Shown here: in pieces, positions 36,187 to 45,252 of the stretch | Position numbering within the stretch: the first letter of the stretch is position 1 | Layout: each line of letters opens with the position of its first letter | Made by a program: the position numbers and the translations under genes | Source of the DNA: Marinoscillum furvescens DSM 4134 | Lineage (GTDB): Bacteria > Bacteroidota > Bacteroidia > Cytophagales > Cyclobacteriaceae | Assembly (NCBI RefSeq): GCF_003386095.1 | Contig: NZ_QREG01000010.1 | Coordinates: 89,593 to 137,172, forward strand | Length of the DNA stretch: 47,580 bases | Reading direction: 5' to 3' | The notes under the pieces: model-generated | What the model saw: only the letters and a program-made list of their open reading frames with translations | What the model was told of the DNA's origin: nothing | The model's database searches: none

Positions 36187-38148
36187 ATGAAAACCAATAA
36201 CTTATCAAGGGTACGAGTAACGCCATTCAATCTGAGCCTTATTTTCTCATTGATCATTTTATCCGGTTGTAGCCATATCGTATACTGGGCGGAGCTTTTT
36301 TCTCCTCGCCTGAAGCAGACACTGGCACTTGCAGGGGCCAACCGCCAAGAGCTAGAGGAGGTGTTGATTCATTATAGAAAAGAGGGGGTGTTGTCAGAAA
36401 AATTCAGAGCTGCTCTCTTTCTCCTTGAAAATATGGCTGAGCATGAGTCATATCAGCTTTTAAATGAGCTAGAATCGGTTTTTGACAGTGCATCTACATA
36501 TGACAATGATCAGGACAGGAAGCACGTCTATAAAGCGATGCTTGATCAGCGTGTTAAGCAACTGGGTACTGGCTTTAGAACGGTTCGTCGTAAGGATGTA
36601 CAAGTATTGCGTGCCGAAGATTTGATCCAAAATATAGATGAAGCCTATGACGCATGGATGAACATCCACGTATCCAAACGTGCCGATTTTGACGACTTTT
36701 GCGAGTTTATTTTACCCTATAAGTGTAACAATGAGCCTATTGAAATAGAAACACGAAAAGTGTTTAGAAAAACTTATGGTTGGGTGGTGGACTCCCTGGA
36801 AAATGGAGTGTCATTGGACAGCACTGTGCTTCAGCTCATGAAAGCGGTAAATTTTCAAGTGGCTACGGAAGTCAGTCAGATTTATCCCATTCCACTAAGT
36901 GCATCACAAAGCATCCGGTCAAAGTTTGGTTTATGCGACGATGGAGTCAATTTGCTCGTGTCCATTTTGAGGTCTGTTGGGCTCGTAGCCTCCCGAGAGT
37001 CTATACCCCAATGGGGAAATAGTGCTTCCAATGGTCATTCATGGTTTTCCGTTGCTTATGGAGGGCAAGAACGTGCTTTTAATATCTCAGGAGCCAACTA
37101 TGAGACGGGGTTGAGGTCCTTTTACAGTTCTCTGAATGAAAGTGTGCCAAAAGTTTACCGCAAAAAATACTCCTCCGAGTCAGATAGGGAATTGTATCCT
37201 CATAGTATAGACGTTACCCATGAGTACACTAAAACCTATGACGTGCAAGTAGATAACCCCTGGTGCGATTGGAGCAATAGCTTTGTGCCGGTTGTGAGTG
37301 TATTCAATTTTCATAAAGAGTGGGAGCCCGTAGACATTGGGGAGTGGAATGGAAGCCAGTTTAAATTTTCAGATCTCGGGCCTAACGTACTGTACCTACC
37401 AGGAATTCTCACTAGCTCAGGGATGGTAGCGGTTAATTTCCCATTTTTTATAAACGCTGATGGCCGTGTGGAGCACTTTCGGGTAAACCTAAGGCAAAAA
37501 GACTCCCTCACCGTGCTACGCAAGTATGGTCTTACGGTGCCCAGGTATCGGGCCGACTTGCAATGGTTTAAAAATATCGAAGGGGGAGAGTTTCAAGCTT
37601 CCAATTTCCCTGATTTTAGAAACTATACCGTGCTACATAAAATCGAGTCGTGTCGTTCCACACACCCCCAGCGAATCGAAACAAATAACCAGAACGTGTA
37701 TAAATACATGCGATTTTATACACAGACTAGCGAGCCACACCTTTTTCAGTTTGTAGCCTATAAAAATTCTGCGAATCAAAAAATCAAAGGGAGCGTGATC
37801 AATCCAAAGAATGAAAAACTACCACATAGTGCATGGATTACCCAAGGGTTGGAACTACGATCGCCTCAACCCATTCCTATTATAGAATATATGGTTCGAA
37901 ATGACGAGAATCACATTGTAAAGCAAGACGATTATGAATTGTTTTATTGGGACGTAGACATGAATTCACACCAGGGGCAATGGGTATCTTGGGATAGACA
38001 GAGGGCACAGGACACCGTATTGTATTATCAGGTGCCTTCCAATACATTGTTTTGGTTAAAGAATCACTCTCGAGGGAAAGAAGAACATGTTTTTACAGTA
38101 AGTGCTTCCGGAAAGCAGCGGTGGCTTGGTTTTGACAATTATAATTGA
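36187..38148 (+). CDS. Transglutaminase-like lipoprotein
   Basis: This 653-residue protein has a lipobox (IILSGC, Cys about 28). The central region has the transglutaminase-like layout: FGLCDDGVNLLVSILRSVGL with the candidate nucleophile C250; ASNGHSWFSVAYGG with H284; then AFNISGANYETG, where the third residue of the triad (usually Asp) would lie. The N-terminal ~200 residues are helical (LEEVLIHYRKEGVLSEKFRA) and the last ~300 look beta-rich. Such periplasmic folds cleave or cross-link peptides or amides; the actual reaction is unknown. It sits between repeat copies C and F within the propeller array, which hints at peptide processing in the same system. Confidence 0.75.
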   Translation: MKTNNLSRVRVTPFNLSLIFSLIILSGCSHIVYWAELFSPRLKQTLALAGANRQELEEVLIHYRKEGVLSEKFRAALFLLENMAEHESYQLLNELESVFDSASTYDNDQDRKHVYKAMLDQRVKQLGTGFRTVRRKDVQVLRAEDLIQNIDEAYDAWMNIHVSKRADFDDFCEFILPYKCNNEPIEIETRKVFRKTYGWVVDSLENGVSLDSTVLQLMKAVNFQVATEVSQIYPIPLSASQSIRSKFGLCDDGVNLLVSILRSVGLVASRESIPQWGNSASNGHSWFSVAYGGQERAFNISGANYETGLRSFYSSLNESVPKVYRKKYSSESDRELYPHSIDVTHEYTKTYDVQVDNPWCDWSNSFVPVVSVFNFHKEWEPVDIGEWNGSQFKFSDLGPNVLYLPGILTSSGMVAVNFPFFINADGRVEHFRVNLRQKDSLTVLRKYGLTVPRYRADLQWFKNIEGGEFQASNFPDFRNYTVLHKIESCRSTHPQRIETNNQNVYKYMRFYTQTSEPHLFQFVAYKNSANQKIKGSVINPKNEKLPHSAWITQGLELRSPQPIPIIEYMVRNDENHIVKQDDYELFYWDVDMNSHQGQWVSWDRQRAQDTVLYYQVPSNTLFWLKNHSRGKEEHVFTVSASGKQRWLGFDNYN

Positions 38149-38296
38149 TCCATGTTCGTATGTAGCACCTCTATGCTGAAGACTGGAGTGGGAAGAAGTT
38201 AGTTAATGAACTATAAGGCGTTACACTTGATTCAATTCTTTTTAAAACCAAGAACAGTGACAAATTTCTTCTTAAAAAAGAGGTGCCATTTTATGC

Positions 38297-38374
38297 TATA
38301 CACCTAAAAGGGACATAAGTGATATAAGATGATCCATAATTTATACCTTAAAAATTCATAATCAACGCTATTTG
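38297..38374 (+). repeat. Degenerate intergenic repeat element, copy F
   Basis: Only the right part resembles the other copies: GATCCATAATTTATACC aligns with GATCATAATTTAGCC of copy D. AACGCTATTTGTTAT aligns with AGCGTTATTTGTTAT. The left half is not recognisable beyond CACC. It lies upstream of the ligase gene at 38431. No gene is seen in 38149-38430. Confidence 0.5.
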
Positions 38375-38430
38375 TTATCGTCAGCTTTTGATAAAGTGTT
38401 AACGCACTGTTTGTTTAAAGAACCTAGCTA

Positions 38431-40356
38431 ATGAACCGCCTAACCTATCAATGCTGTCTGTTTGCGGCAATGGCCCTATGCCTATGCTGTGTGCTGATGG
38501 TATCTTCAGACTTATATGATCCTACCCGCTCGGGTAAGTGGTTGTACCTGCTATATACACTACCGGTGCTGGTAGTGGTAGCCCTTCCTTTGTTGGTCTG
38601 GAGTAGAAGTTCAGCCTTTGATGTACTCAGCGCGCTGCTGCTGCTTTTCATGGGGTGGCTTCTAATAGTGGGTAGACCAGGAGGTATTTGGCACAGTGAA
38701 AAATTCCTTTATTTCTCCGTTAGTTTTACCTTTTTTTGGATCGTTAAGACTGCTCTTTTAGCGAATACTAACCAATCAACTTTTAACCCACTCTGGATAC
38801 CAGTAGTGGTCATCGTACTGCTTGGAGGTACAGAAGTCATTCTAGGGCAACTCCAAATTCTAGATCGTTACCCCATATATCATGGGATTTATCGGGTTAC
38901 GGGCACATTTTTTAATCCGGGACCCTATGCCGGATTTTTGGTGGCTTGTTTACCTTATGCGCTGTTAGTAGCTAATTGCCCGGTATCCACCACAGCGTGG
39001 AAGACACTGTCCTGGTTAGGTTTACTTGGGTCCCTGCTGATATTGGCCATCTTGCCGGCCACTCAAAGCAGAGCAGCCTGGATAGCCGCCGCGTGCGTAC
39101 TGACCTATTTTGCACTACAGTATTATGACCTAATGGCTCGCTTACAAGCTTTATATCAGAAGCGTAAAGTACTTGTAGCTGCACTTATGCTAGGATTGGT
39201 AGTGGTAGGGGGCATGGGGAGCTACGGACTGTATCGCTTCAAAGAAGACAGTGCTGATGGGCGATTGTTGATCTGGAAAGTGAGTAAAAGTATTCTACTG
39301 GAGCATCCAGTAATTGGAACAGGCTTCGATACATTTCAGGCTCATTATGCCCCGGCACTAGCCGCCTATTTTGCCGGCGGATCCGACACACCTGCCGAAC
39401 AAATGCTGGCGGGCAATGTGCCCTGGGCGTTCAACGAAGCACTACAACTGGGGGTGGAGCTGGGTTTTCCGGGGATGCTTTGCTTTCTGGCTGTTGTGGT
39501 TATTGCGCTTACATATCCTCTTAAAACTGATCCGTCAAAAATTCAGAACCAAATAGTCCTGGCTGCCAGGGGGTCAGTAATTGGTGTTTTTAGTTTTGGG
39601 TTGTTTTCCTATCCCTTTCATTCTCCGGCCATCGTGTTGCTATTCTTTTTTGCTCTGGCCGTGATCGCTGCAAACCTGAAGTCCAGGCGGATAAGTAAAG
39701 GCACAAAATTGTTGCCTGTCCTTAATCCTATAATGGCTCTGGTGTTGGTAGGGTTTTCAGCGTTTGGGCTTCTTCAGGCTCCTAAGCTCGATGAAGCCTA
39801 TTGGCTGTGGGATGAAGCAAAATCTCTGTACCAGATCAAGGCCTACGAAGCGGCCAATGAAAGTTTTGAAGAAGCCAGGGAGGTACTTCACACGAATGGG
39901 CTATTCATGCAGCAATACGGCAAGTGCCTGCAAATGGCAGGAAACTATGACCAGGCACTAGCGGTACTAGATCAATCCGGAGAATTCTACAAAGACGATT
40001 TCTGGTATATAACATTGGGTGAGGTGAATAAAGCGCTGGGAAAGGCTGGAGAAGCTGCAAAGTGCTATGAGCAAGCCAGCGCTATGGTGCCACACAAGCT
40101 TTATCCTAAATACCTATTGGCGCTGCTTTATGAGGCCAATAATCAAAAAACTGAGGCCAAAATACTGGCTAATGAGATCCTCACTTCAGAAGTGAAGGTG
40201 ATGTCCACGGCTATAACGGAAATACGGCAAGCCATGCAGGACATCTTGAGTAAATCAATGGTAGAATCTGGGAATGAGGAGCGGAAGGTGAGCCGCAAAA
40301 CTCTAAAGCCTTCCGCTCCGAGCTCCCCTTTAAAAGGAAAGGAGGTGCAAAGGTAA
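38431..40356 (+). CDS. O-antigen-ligase/Wzy-like membrane protein with C-terminal TPRs
   Basis: This 641-residue protein has about 10-12 hydrophobic helices in the first 460 residues. The ligase signature region is present: YRVTGTFFNPGPYAGFLVAC (~150), LPATQSRAAWIAAACVL and a large periplasmic loop with GTGFDTFQAHY (~295). TPR-like helices follow (~465-610; AYEAANESFEEAREVLH, YDQALAVLDQSGEFYKDD, GKAGEAAKCYEQASAMV). The family includes O-antigen ligases, Wzy polymerases and protein O-oligosaccharyltransferases. In this context glycosylation of a secreted peptide is possible but unproven. The basic tail (ERKVSRKTLKPSAPSSPLKG) is encoded within an inverted repeat. The peptide gene follows 99 bp later. 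A decayed copy of its TPR part lies at 45791..45950. Confidence 0.85.
   Translation: MNRLTYQCCLFAAMALCLCCVLMVSSDLYDPTRSGKWLYLLYTLPVLVVVALPLLVWSRSSAFDVLSALLLLFMGWLLIVGRPGGIWHSEKFLYFSVSFTFFWIVKTALLANTNQSTFNPLWIPVVVIVLLGGTEVILGQLQILDRYPIYHGIYRVTGTFFNPGPYAGFLVACLPYALLVANCPVSTTAWKTLSWLGLLGSLLILAILPATQSRAAWIAAACVLTYFALQYYDLMARLQALYQKRKVLVAALMLGLVVVGGMGSYGLYRFKEDSADGRLLIWKVSKSILLEHPVIGTGFDTFQAHYAPALAAYFAGGSDTPAEQMLAGNVPWAFNEALQLGVELGFPGMLCFLAVVVIALTYPLKTDPSKIQNQIVLAARGSVIGVFSFGLFSYPFHSPAIVLLFFFALAVIAANLKSRRISKGTKLLPVLNPIMALVLVGFSAFGLLQAPKLDEAYWLWDEAKSLYQIKAYEAANESFEEAREVLHTNGLFMQQYGKCLQMAGNYDQALAVLDQSGEFYKDDFWYITLGEVNKALGKAGEAAKCYEQASAMVPHKLYPKYLLALLYEANNQKTEAKILANEILTSEVKVMSTAITEIRQAMQDILSKSMVESGNEERKVSRKTLKPSAPSSPLKGKEVQR
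40278..40319 (+). terminator. Large inverted repeat at the 3' end of the ligase gene
   Basis: An 11-bp perfect stem, GGAGCGGAAGG (40278-40288) with CCTTCCGCTCC (40309-40319), lies inside the last 80 bases of the coding region. A second partial hairpin, CTCCCCTTT...AAAGGAG, follows. There is no clean T-run, so it may be an attenuator or mRNA-stability element between the ligase and peptide genes rather than a full terminator. Confidence 0.5.
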
Positions 40357-40455
40357 AGAGTATTGATAGATAGTACGAGAAGCTATACGCTTCTGCCCCT
40401 GAAAGGATAGATGGGGAGTAGATTATAATATCCTTTATATATTAATAATAACGTT

Positions 40456-40761
40456 ATGAAAAAAATAAGTTTAATTCTATATTCAATTATTCTATTGTTC
40501 ATGGTATCATTAACTGTTCTCAACCTAAACATTGTACAGTTCACTTCAATGTCAAAGGTTTCAACTCGCGAAAAATTATCCATGGTGCTTGAAATATCGA
40601 ATGTTTTAGCTGAAACTTCTTCGGAAGGTGAAGATTGTTCATCGACCGCCAAATGCTCGGATAAGGGAGGTGAACCATCAGGTGACGGTTATGATAGACA
40701 AGGTAACGGGCCTTATTGCTGTGGTGCTATGACCAATTCTTCAGGGAATAAGAAGAAATAA
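40456..40761 (+). CDS. Small secreted Cys-rich peptide, NVEALA-like
   Basis: This 101-residue protein begins with a strong hydrophobic leader (LILYSIILLFMVSLTVLNL). After a Lys/Glu-rich spacer comes LEISNVLAETSSEGEDCSS, reminiscent of the NVEALA motif of small Bacteroidota peptides. The tail has four Cys (EDCSSTAKC ... GPYCCGAM), is rich in Gly and Ser, and ends NKKK. In Bacteroidota such peptides are recalled to occur next to 6-bladed propeller lipoproteins, which is the context here. Export with disulfide formation is plausible because the next gene encodes a thioredoxin-like protein 3 bp downstream. It could be a precursor cleaved near NVLAET. Assignment to the NVEALA family is tentative. 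Confidence 0.7.
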   Translation: MKKISLILYSIILLFMVSLTVLNLNIVQFTSMSKVSTREKLSMVLEISNVLAETSSEGEDCSSTAKCSDKGGEPSGDGYDRQGNGPYCCGAMTNSSGNKKK

Positions 40762-40764
40762 CAA

Positions 40765-41391
40765 ATGAAGATTAAATACTTATTCTTCGGGTTGATTACT
40801 TGCATGCTGATTGGGGAAATAACCTATTTAGTAATTCAAATTTATGAATTGAACACTGAAGTTATTGAATGTGGAAATAGTTACAATAATTGCGAAAGGG
40901 ATAGAAAAAGTAACCAGCGAGCTATTATTTATAACCTTTTTTCTGAGAACGTACAATTACCAGATGTGCGATTAATTAATTCTAAGAATGAATCAAAAAA
41001 TTTATCCTCCATATTTATGGAGGATAAATTGCTGATATATCGCTTCTATGATGAAACATGCTCCCAATGTGTTGAGGATGAATTAGATATAGTGAAGCAA
41101 CTTGAAGATAGTGTTGGTATTCGAAATATTGCCATAATATCTACTTTCAACCTAAATAAGCTAATTAGCCTCATCAAGAGAAAAGAGATACGATGCTCAT
41201 TCTATAGTTATTCTGAGAGTTTTCCGATTCCCATTGAAAATGATAGGTACGTAGCTTCATTTTTTGTGTTGGAGAAAAGTTTGTACACACGATTTGTGTA
41301 TAAGGCTGGAGGAGATCAGATTATAAATTCTCCATATTTCAAAAGGATCATTAATTACATAAAAAAAGATGAAACGTCAAATTTTCAATAA
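40765..41391 (+). CDS. Membrane-anchored thioredoxin-like protein
   Basis: This 208-residue protein has a single N-terminal membrane helix (YLFFGLITCMLIGEITYLVI). A redoxin-type core follows: LLIYRFYDETCSQCVEDELD gives a CxxC pair at C99 and C102, after strand residues typical of thioredoxin folds. IRNIAIISTFN and ASFFVLEKS are further core strands. A second pair of Cys (ECGNSYNNC) lies in the linker after the helix. The active-site domain should face the periplasm and may oxidise or isomerise the Cys-rich peptide encoded 3 bp upstream. The 3' end overlaps the next propeller gene by 23 bp, so translation is coupled. Confidence 0.78.
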   Translation: MKIKYLFFGLITCMLIGEITYLVIQIYELNTEVIECGNSYNNCERDRKSNQRAIIYNLFSENVQLPDVRLINSKNESKNLSSIFMEDKLLIYRFYDETCSQCVEDELDIVKQLEDSVGIRNIAIISTFNLNKLISLIKRKEIRCSFYSYSESFPIPIENDRYVASFFVLEKSLYTRFVYKAGGDQIINSPYFKRIINYIKKDETSNFQ

Positions 41392-42487
41392 ATCACATTA
41401 CTTAAGATGTCTTTGTTCATTGTTTTTGGTTGGGGCTATGCAATTTGGGTGTAATGATGAACCTGATGGCAAGATAGAAATTGATATCAATGCGAAAACT
41501 AAAAATCCACTGCCACAAATCAAGATAAATCATGTAGTAAATTTTGAGACTAGTGACCAGAGTATTTTTGGAGAAATAAGCACTGTTCGCCTTGCTGGAG
41601 ATCGGTTTTACCTATTAGATTCACGAGTTTCTAAGGCGCTTTATGCCTTTTCGCTATCGGGTAAATTTGTGAACAAAACAAAATATGGAAAGGGTCCAGA
41701 GGAAATGATCAACCCCTACGCCTTTGATACAGGGACAGAAAATGATCCTGACATATGGATTTATGATCAGACGCTCAAGAAGTTCTTTATTTACGACCAG
41801 GACCTCAATTTGTTGAAAGTGAAAAGTTATCCAGGGGTTCCATTGACAGATTTCCAAAGGATACCAAATCAGGACGTTTTGATCCGATCCACATTTGAGA
41901 AGGATTATGAGTATACTTTATATGATAGTAATTTTGAAGTGATCAATAGGTTTGTGCCAGGATATACTTATCGGGGTTCGCAGGCCCTTGGGAAAGCGAT
42001 AAACTATGTAAAACAGAGAACGCTTTTTCTCTCTGCTTTTGATTATCACATTTACCAGCTAACTAAAGATGGTGCAACGAGTGTTTACTATTTAGATTTT
42101 GGTGATTTCAATCTCCAGCAATCAGAAGTAGAATATGGTGGAATACCAGCGGTGTGGCGTTCAGTAAAATCAGGTCGTAGGGTTTCTCACCCTCTTGGGA
42201 TATCAGAAAATGAACAATATCTCCTATTTGACGTCCAATACGCAGGTGAGCTTATTTACATGGCCATCAATAAGCAAACGGGAAAGGTGTTGCGAATAAA
42301 TGATTTTATCGATCAAGGGAGGCTACCCAAATGTCAATTTATTCAAATAACACAAGGTGGGTTGTTTTATGCCGTTGTAGAGGCATCGGAAATGGTTCAT
42401 TTTGGGGAGCCAGGACATGTCAATGTTACAGAAAAACCGACTGATGTAGGGGATAATCCATTTTTGATAACTTTCGATATTCAGTAA
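41369..42487 (+). CDS. 6-bladed beta-propeller lipoprotein (propeller 4)
   Basis: This 372-residue protein has a signal with a lipobox (LFLVGAMQFGC, Cys about 28). Propeller text includes VNFETSDQSIFGEISTVRL, FYLLDSRVSKALYAF, SGKFVNKTKYGKGPEEMI (a variant of the GxGPGEY turn) and IYDQTLKKFFIYDQDL. The end is DNPFLITFDIQ. It overlaps the thioredoxin-like gene by 23 bp and is the distal gene of the ligase-peptide-redoxin-propeller set. That is the most complete functional unit of the array. Confidence 0.88.
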   Translation: MKRQIFNKSHYLRCLCSLFLVGAMQFGCNDEPDGKIEIDINAKTKNPLPQIKINHVVNFETSDQSIFGEISTVRLAGDRFYLLDSRVSKALYAFSLSGKFVNKTKYGKGPEEMINPYAFDTGTENDPDIWIYDQTLKKFFIYDQDLNLLKVKSYPGVPLTDFQRIPNQDVLIRSTFEKDYEYTLYDSNFEVINRFVPGYTYRGSQALGKAINYVKQRTLFLSAFDYHIYQLTKDGATSVYYLDFGDFNLQQSEVEYGGIPAVWRSVKSGRRVSHPLGISENEQYLLFDVQYAGELIYMAINKQTGKVLRINDFIDQGRLPKCQFIQITQGGLFYAVVEASEMVHFGEPGHVNVTEKPTDVGDNPFLITFDIQ

Positions 42488-42585
42488 TTTATGGAACGCC
42501 AGAAAAACACGTACCATAGAGTTGGAGAATTCCATAATTCCCACAGTATTCAAGCATCCAGCAGGCTACTTAGAAACTACCTCCT

Positions 42586-42663
42586 CAAACACCGTAATGT
42601 GCCATGGCTTATCCATTATGGATCATAATTTAGCCTCAGGAGTCAAGTTTTGAGCGTTATTTG
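42586..42663 (+). repeat. Intergenic repeat element, copy D (extended)
   Basis: The 78-bp core has the perfect dyad ATCCAT-T-ATGGAT and ends TTTTGAGCGTTATTTG. Homology with copy E continues far downstream (to about 42812): TATGATGGCTATGCTATC, then AACATTAGGTGAGGTGAATAA. The last stretch also matches the TPR coding text at 40010 of the ligase gene. So this copy carries a short trace of a lost ligase/TPR gene. The rest of 42488-42858 shows no gene. Confidence 0.9.
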
Positions 42664-42858
42664 TTATGACCTGACACTAGCACTCACTATAAAACTTGAA
42701 CCAGCCTTCATTCACATCTGCCTTTTCCATCCTCACGTTGTTTATGATGGCTATGCTATCAAGAGCCAAAAATAAAAATAACTTCCTAACATTAGGTGAG
42801 GTGAATAATTTATCAAGCTATTAATGACATATGATTTACAATAAAATTTAATTTCCTA

Positions 42859-44022
42859 ATGAATCTTTTTAATAATTTCAAGACAGCACTTTTGTTGTTG
42901 ATTATTTCAGTTTCATCCTGCAATGTCAGGACTGAGAATGATGCTTATCAAAAAATACCACTTGTTCAGAACGGATCATTTTTAGTCTCTGATTTTGTTT
43001 TTTCAATTGAGCATGTTCAGTTGCAGCTTTCCCATGAAAGCATGGTAGGAAACATAGACAAGCTTAAAGTTCACGACAATAAATTTTTCGTTCTTGATCG
43101 AGAAATTGCACAAGCCCTTTTTGTTTTTGATATCACTGGGGAATTTTTATTCAAATTAGGTCAGTTTGGTAATGGCCCAGGAGAGTTCTCTGAGGTCACA
43201 ACTTTTTGTTTGGACGAATCAGGTAGAATATATGTTTATGACGCTGATTCATACCAACTATCAATCTTTAACGAAAAGGGTAGGTTTGAGAGGTCATTGA
43301 AATTTGATTTCCATGCTATTGATATTGAAATATTGCGAGATGAAATTTATTTCTACACAGGATATGCTGAAACAGTTCACGGGAAGTACAACATCATTAG
43401 ATCCAACCTCGATGGGGATATTGTATCAAAAGATTTTCCTTTCAGTACACCAGTTTATTTTGAATCGAGTTGGAACTTACATAAAATAGGGGATAATTCT
43501 TTGAGGTTGGTTCAATCGCTTGATAGTAAACTCCATTCATTCGAAGCTGAAGGTTCAGAAATTAGTTATCAACTGGATTTCGTAGGGGAGAGTATGAACC
43601 TCACTGATTCGACATATGATGTTATGAATTTGGAAGAGCAACTGAATAAACACTCCAGGGTTTTAGATAGCTATGTGGAAAACACCAATTATCTATATTT
43701 TTTATTTTTTGACGCTTACGAAACCCTAAGTTGTTTTTACGATAAAGTCTCCAGGGAATTGCGAGTCGGTGCTCTTAGAAATGATTTGGAATGGGTCCCT
43801 TTCAGTCCTATGGTTTTTGCGGATCACAACAAATTAGTAGGAACGGTGATGGCTCAAGATATTATTAGAACCCGACAGTATTTTGAATCTTCTGGAGTGG
43901 AATATAAAGATGAAAAAAATGTATTTGACCATTACTTTCAGAATGTTAAGATTGATAGCAATCCAATTTTGACTATTTATCATCTTAGGGAAAACATAAA
44001 GCAAAAACTAGATAACAAGTAG
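42859..44022 (+). CDS. 6-bladed beta-propeller lipoprotein (propeller 5)
   Basis: This 387-residue protein has a lipobox (LLIISVSSC, Cys about 21). Typical features are FVFSIEHVQLQLSHESMVGN, IDKLKVHDNKFFVLD, TGEFLFKLGQFGNGPGEFSE and the end DSNPILTIYHLRENIKQK. Repeat copy D precedes it by about 195 bp. A 168-bp gap that carries a possible regulator remnant separates it from propeller 6. Function as for the other members is unknown. Confidence 0.88.
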   Translation: MNLFNNFKTALLLLIISVSSCNVRTENDAYQKIPLVQNGSFLVSDFVFSIEHVQLQLSHESMVGNIDKLKVHDNKFFVLDREIAQALFVFDITGEFLFKLGQFGNGPGEFSEVTTFCLDESGRIYVYDADSYQLSIFNEKGRFERSLKFDFHAIDIEILRDEIYFYTGYAETVHGKYNIIRSNLDGDIVSKDFPFSTPVYFESSWNLHKIGDNSLRLVQSLDSKLHSFEAEGSEISYQLDFVGESMNLTDSTYDVMNLEEQLNKHSRVLDSYVENTNYLYFLFFDAYETLSCFYDKVSRELRVGALRNDLEWVPFSPMVFADHNKLVGTVMAQDIIRTRQYFESSGVEYKDEKNVFDHYFQNVKIDSNPILTIYHLRENIKQKLDNK

Positions 44023-44071
44023 AACAAACAGACCTCAGACGGTTTCGGAATAGTACTTGTCGGGAAACGTG

Positions 44072-44173
44072 AACGCAAAAGATTTAAAGATTTTAGGACA
44101 TCAACACGAAGAGAGGATGATAAGGTGTTTGAGTAGATTAATGCAGGAAGGAACCCTAATTGTGGCCACTTAA
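44072..44173 (+). pseudogene. Possible Crp/Fnr-type helix-turn-helix remnant
   Basis: A short open stretch between stops reads NAKDLKILGHQHEERMIRCL and then SRLMQEGTLIVAT. It resembles the end of a Crp/Fnr DNA-binding domain (KDLA.L.G...E..IR.LS.L..EG.I). There is no start or upstream domain. If real it is a leftover of an inserted or deleted regulator between two propeller genes. The call rests on pattern likeness only. Confidence 0.3.
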
Positions 44174-44190
44174 AAGGATAAATAAACGGA

Positions 44191-45252
44191 ATGAAATCGA
44201 TCTTATTTCTTGCTGTAATGTGTGTAATGCTAGCAGGTTGTGTAAAACATGCATTGCCTGCTGGTAACGCTGACTATGTATTTGATGAAAGAAAGAATAT
44301 GGGAGAATCAGATTCTATCGTTTTGTCAGATATTGTGGAGTCAACTCAATTGGTATTACTCGAAACGAACAAAAACTGCTTAATAAGTCACCTGTCAGGG
44401 GCCTGGTTAATGAATGATAAAATACTCATAGCTGACAATAGGTCCGAGAACATATTCCTATTTGATTCACTAGGATCATATGTCACCACGATTGGCAAAT
44501 ATGGAAGTGGGCCGGGTGAGTATAGTACGCTATGGTATGTTGATTTCGATGCTGAAAGCGAGAGGATATTCATTTTAGATGCGTTGCAGCAAAAAATAAT
44601 TTCATTTTTATCTAGTGGGCAATTTATCGGTGAAGTAAAGTTTAAAATTGGCTGTCAAGTAAAATCATTTTGTTACGCTGGAGACGATCAATTTTTCATT
44701 CAACCAAGCCCCCAGCCTGGTCAAAATATTAGCCCATTACTTTTGATTGATAAAAACGGTGGTATTGTTCGTTCATTTTTCGAAGAGAATGCCATTTATA
44801 CTTCTTCAAGCTTCCGTAATGGGAGTTTTAAGAGGTATAAAAATACAATTCGCTTTTTTCCCTCTTACTTCTCGAAAATTTACAGCTTTGACGGGAATGA
44901 TTTATCCGAGTGGATAGAAATAGTACCCGAATTCAGTGTTGATTTAGACTTACTCGAAAGGCTTCAAGCCAAACAAGGTCGCGGCGAACTAGATGACCAG
45001 GGACTCCCATTTAGTGCATCCAATGAATATACCGGGATGTGGGGAATTCAGAACTACCTGGAAACTGACCGTATGATTAATTTTTTTTATAAATCCTCAA
45101 ACAAGCTGCTATTTGTTTTTGTGGATAAGTTCACAGGCCAAGTAAAAAAGGCAAAAATTGTAGATGACTTATTTGCTGGACAAACTACCATAAATGTATG
45201 TGACTCAGGGCCAGAGTATCTTCTTTATGAACTCAAGTTTCCTGATATTTAA
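44191..45252 (+). CDS. 6-bladed beta-propeller lipoprotein, interrupted by a stop (propeller 6)
   Basis: This 353-residue protein has a lipobox (VMCVMLAGC, Cys about 17). Propeller text includes SDIVESTQLVLLETNKNCLI, SLGSYVTTIGKYGSGPGEYS and FILDALQQKIISF. It ends LYELKFPDI at a TAA (45250-45252). The other six members end with an (S/D/N)NP(I/V)L-type or closely similar strand (SEPVL in propeller 2), which this product lacks. The same frame continues beyond the stop for 45 codons and then supplies that ending (SSNPVLVVYTM). The gene therefore looks like a nonsense mutant, although a shortened functional product cannot be excluded. Confidence 0.8.
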   Translation: MKSILFLAVMCVMLAGCVKHALPAGNADYVFDERKNMGESDSIVLSDIVESTQLVLLETNKNCLISHLSGAWLMNDKILIADNRSENIFLFDSLGSYVTTIGKYGSGPGEYSTLWYVDFDAESERIFILDALQQKIISFLSSGQFIGEVKFKIGCQVKSFCYAGDDQFFIQPSPQPGQNISPLLLIDKNGGIVRSFFEENAIYTSSSFRNGSFKRYKNTIRFFPSYFSKIYSFDGNDLSEWIEIVPEFSVDLDLLERLQAKQGRGELDDQGLPFSASNEYTGMWGIQNYLETDRMINFFYKSSNKLLFVFVDKFTGQVKKAKIVDDLFAGQTTINVCDSGPEYLLYELKFPDI

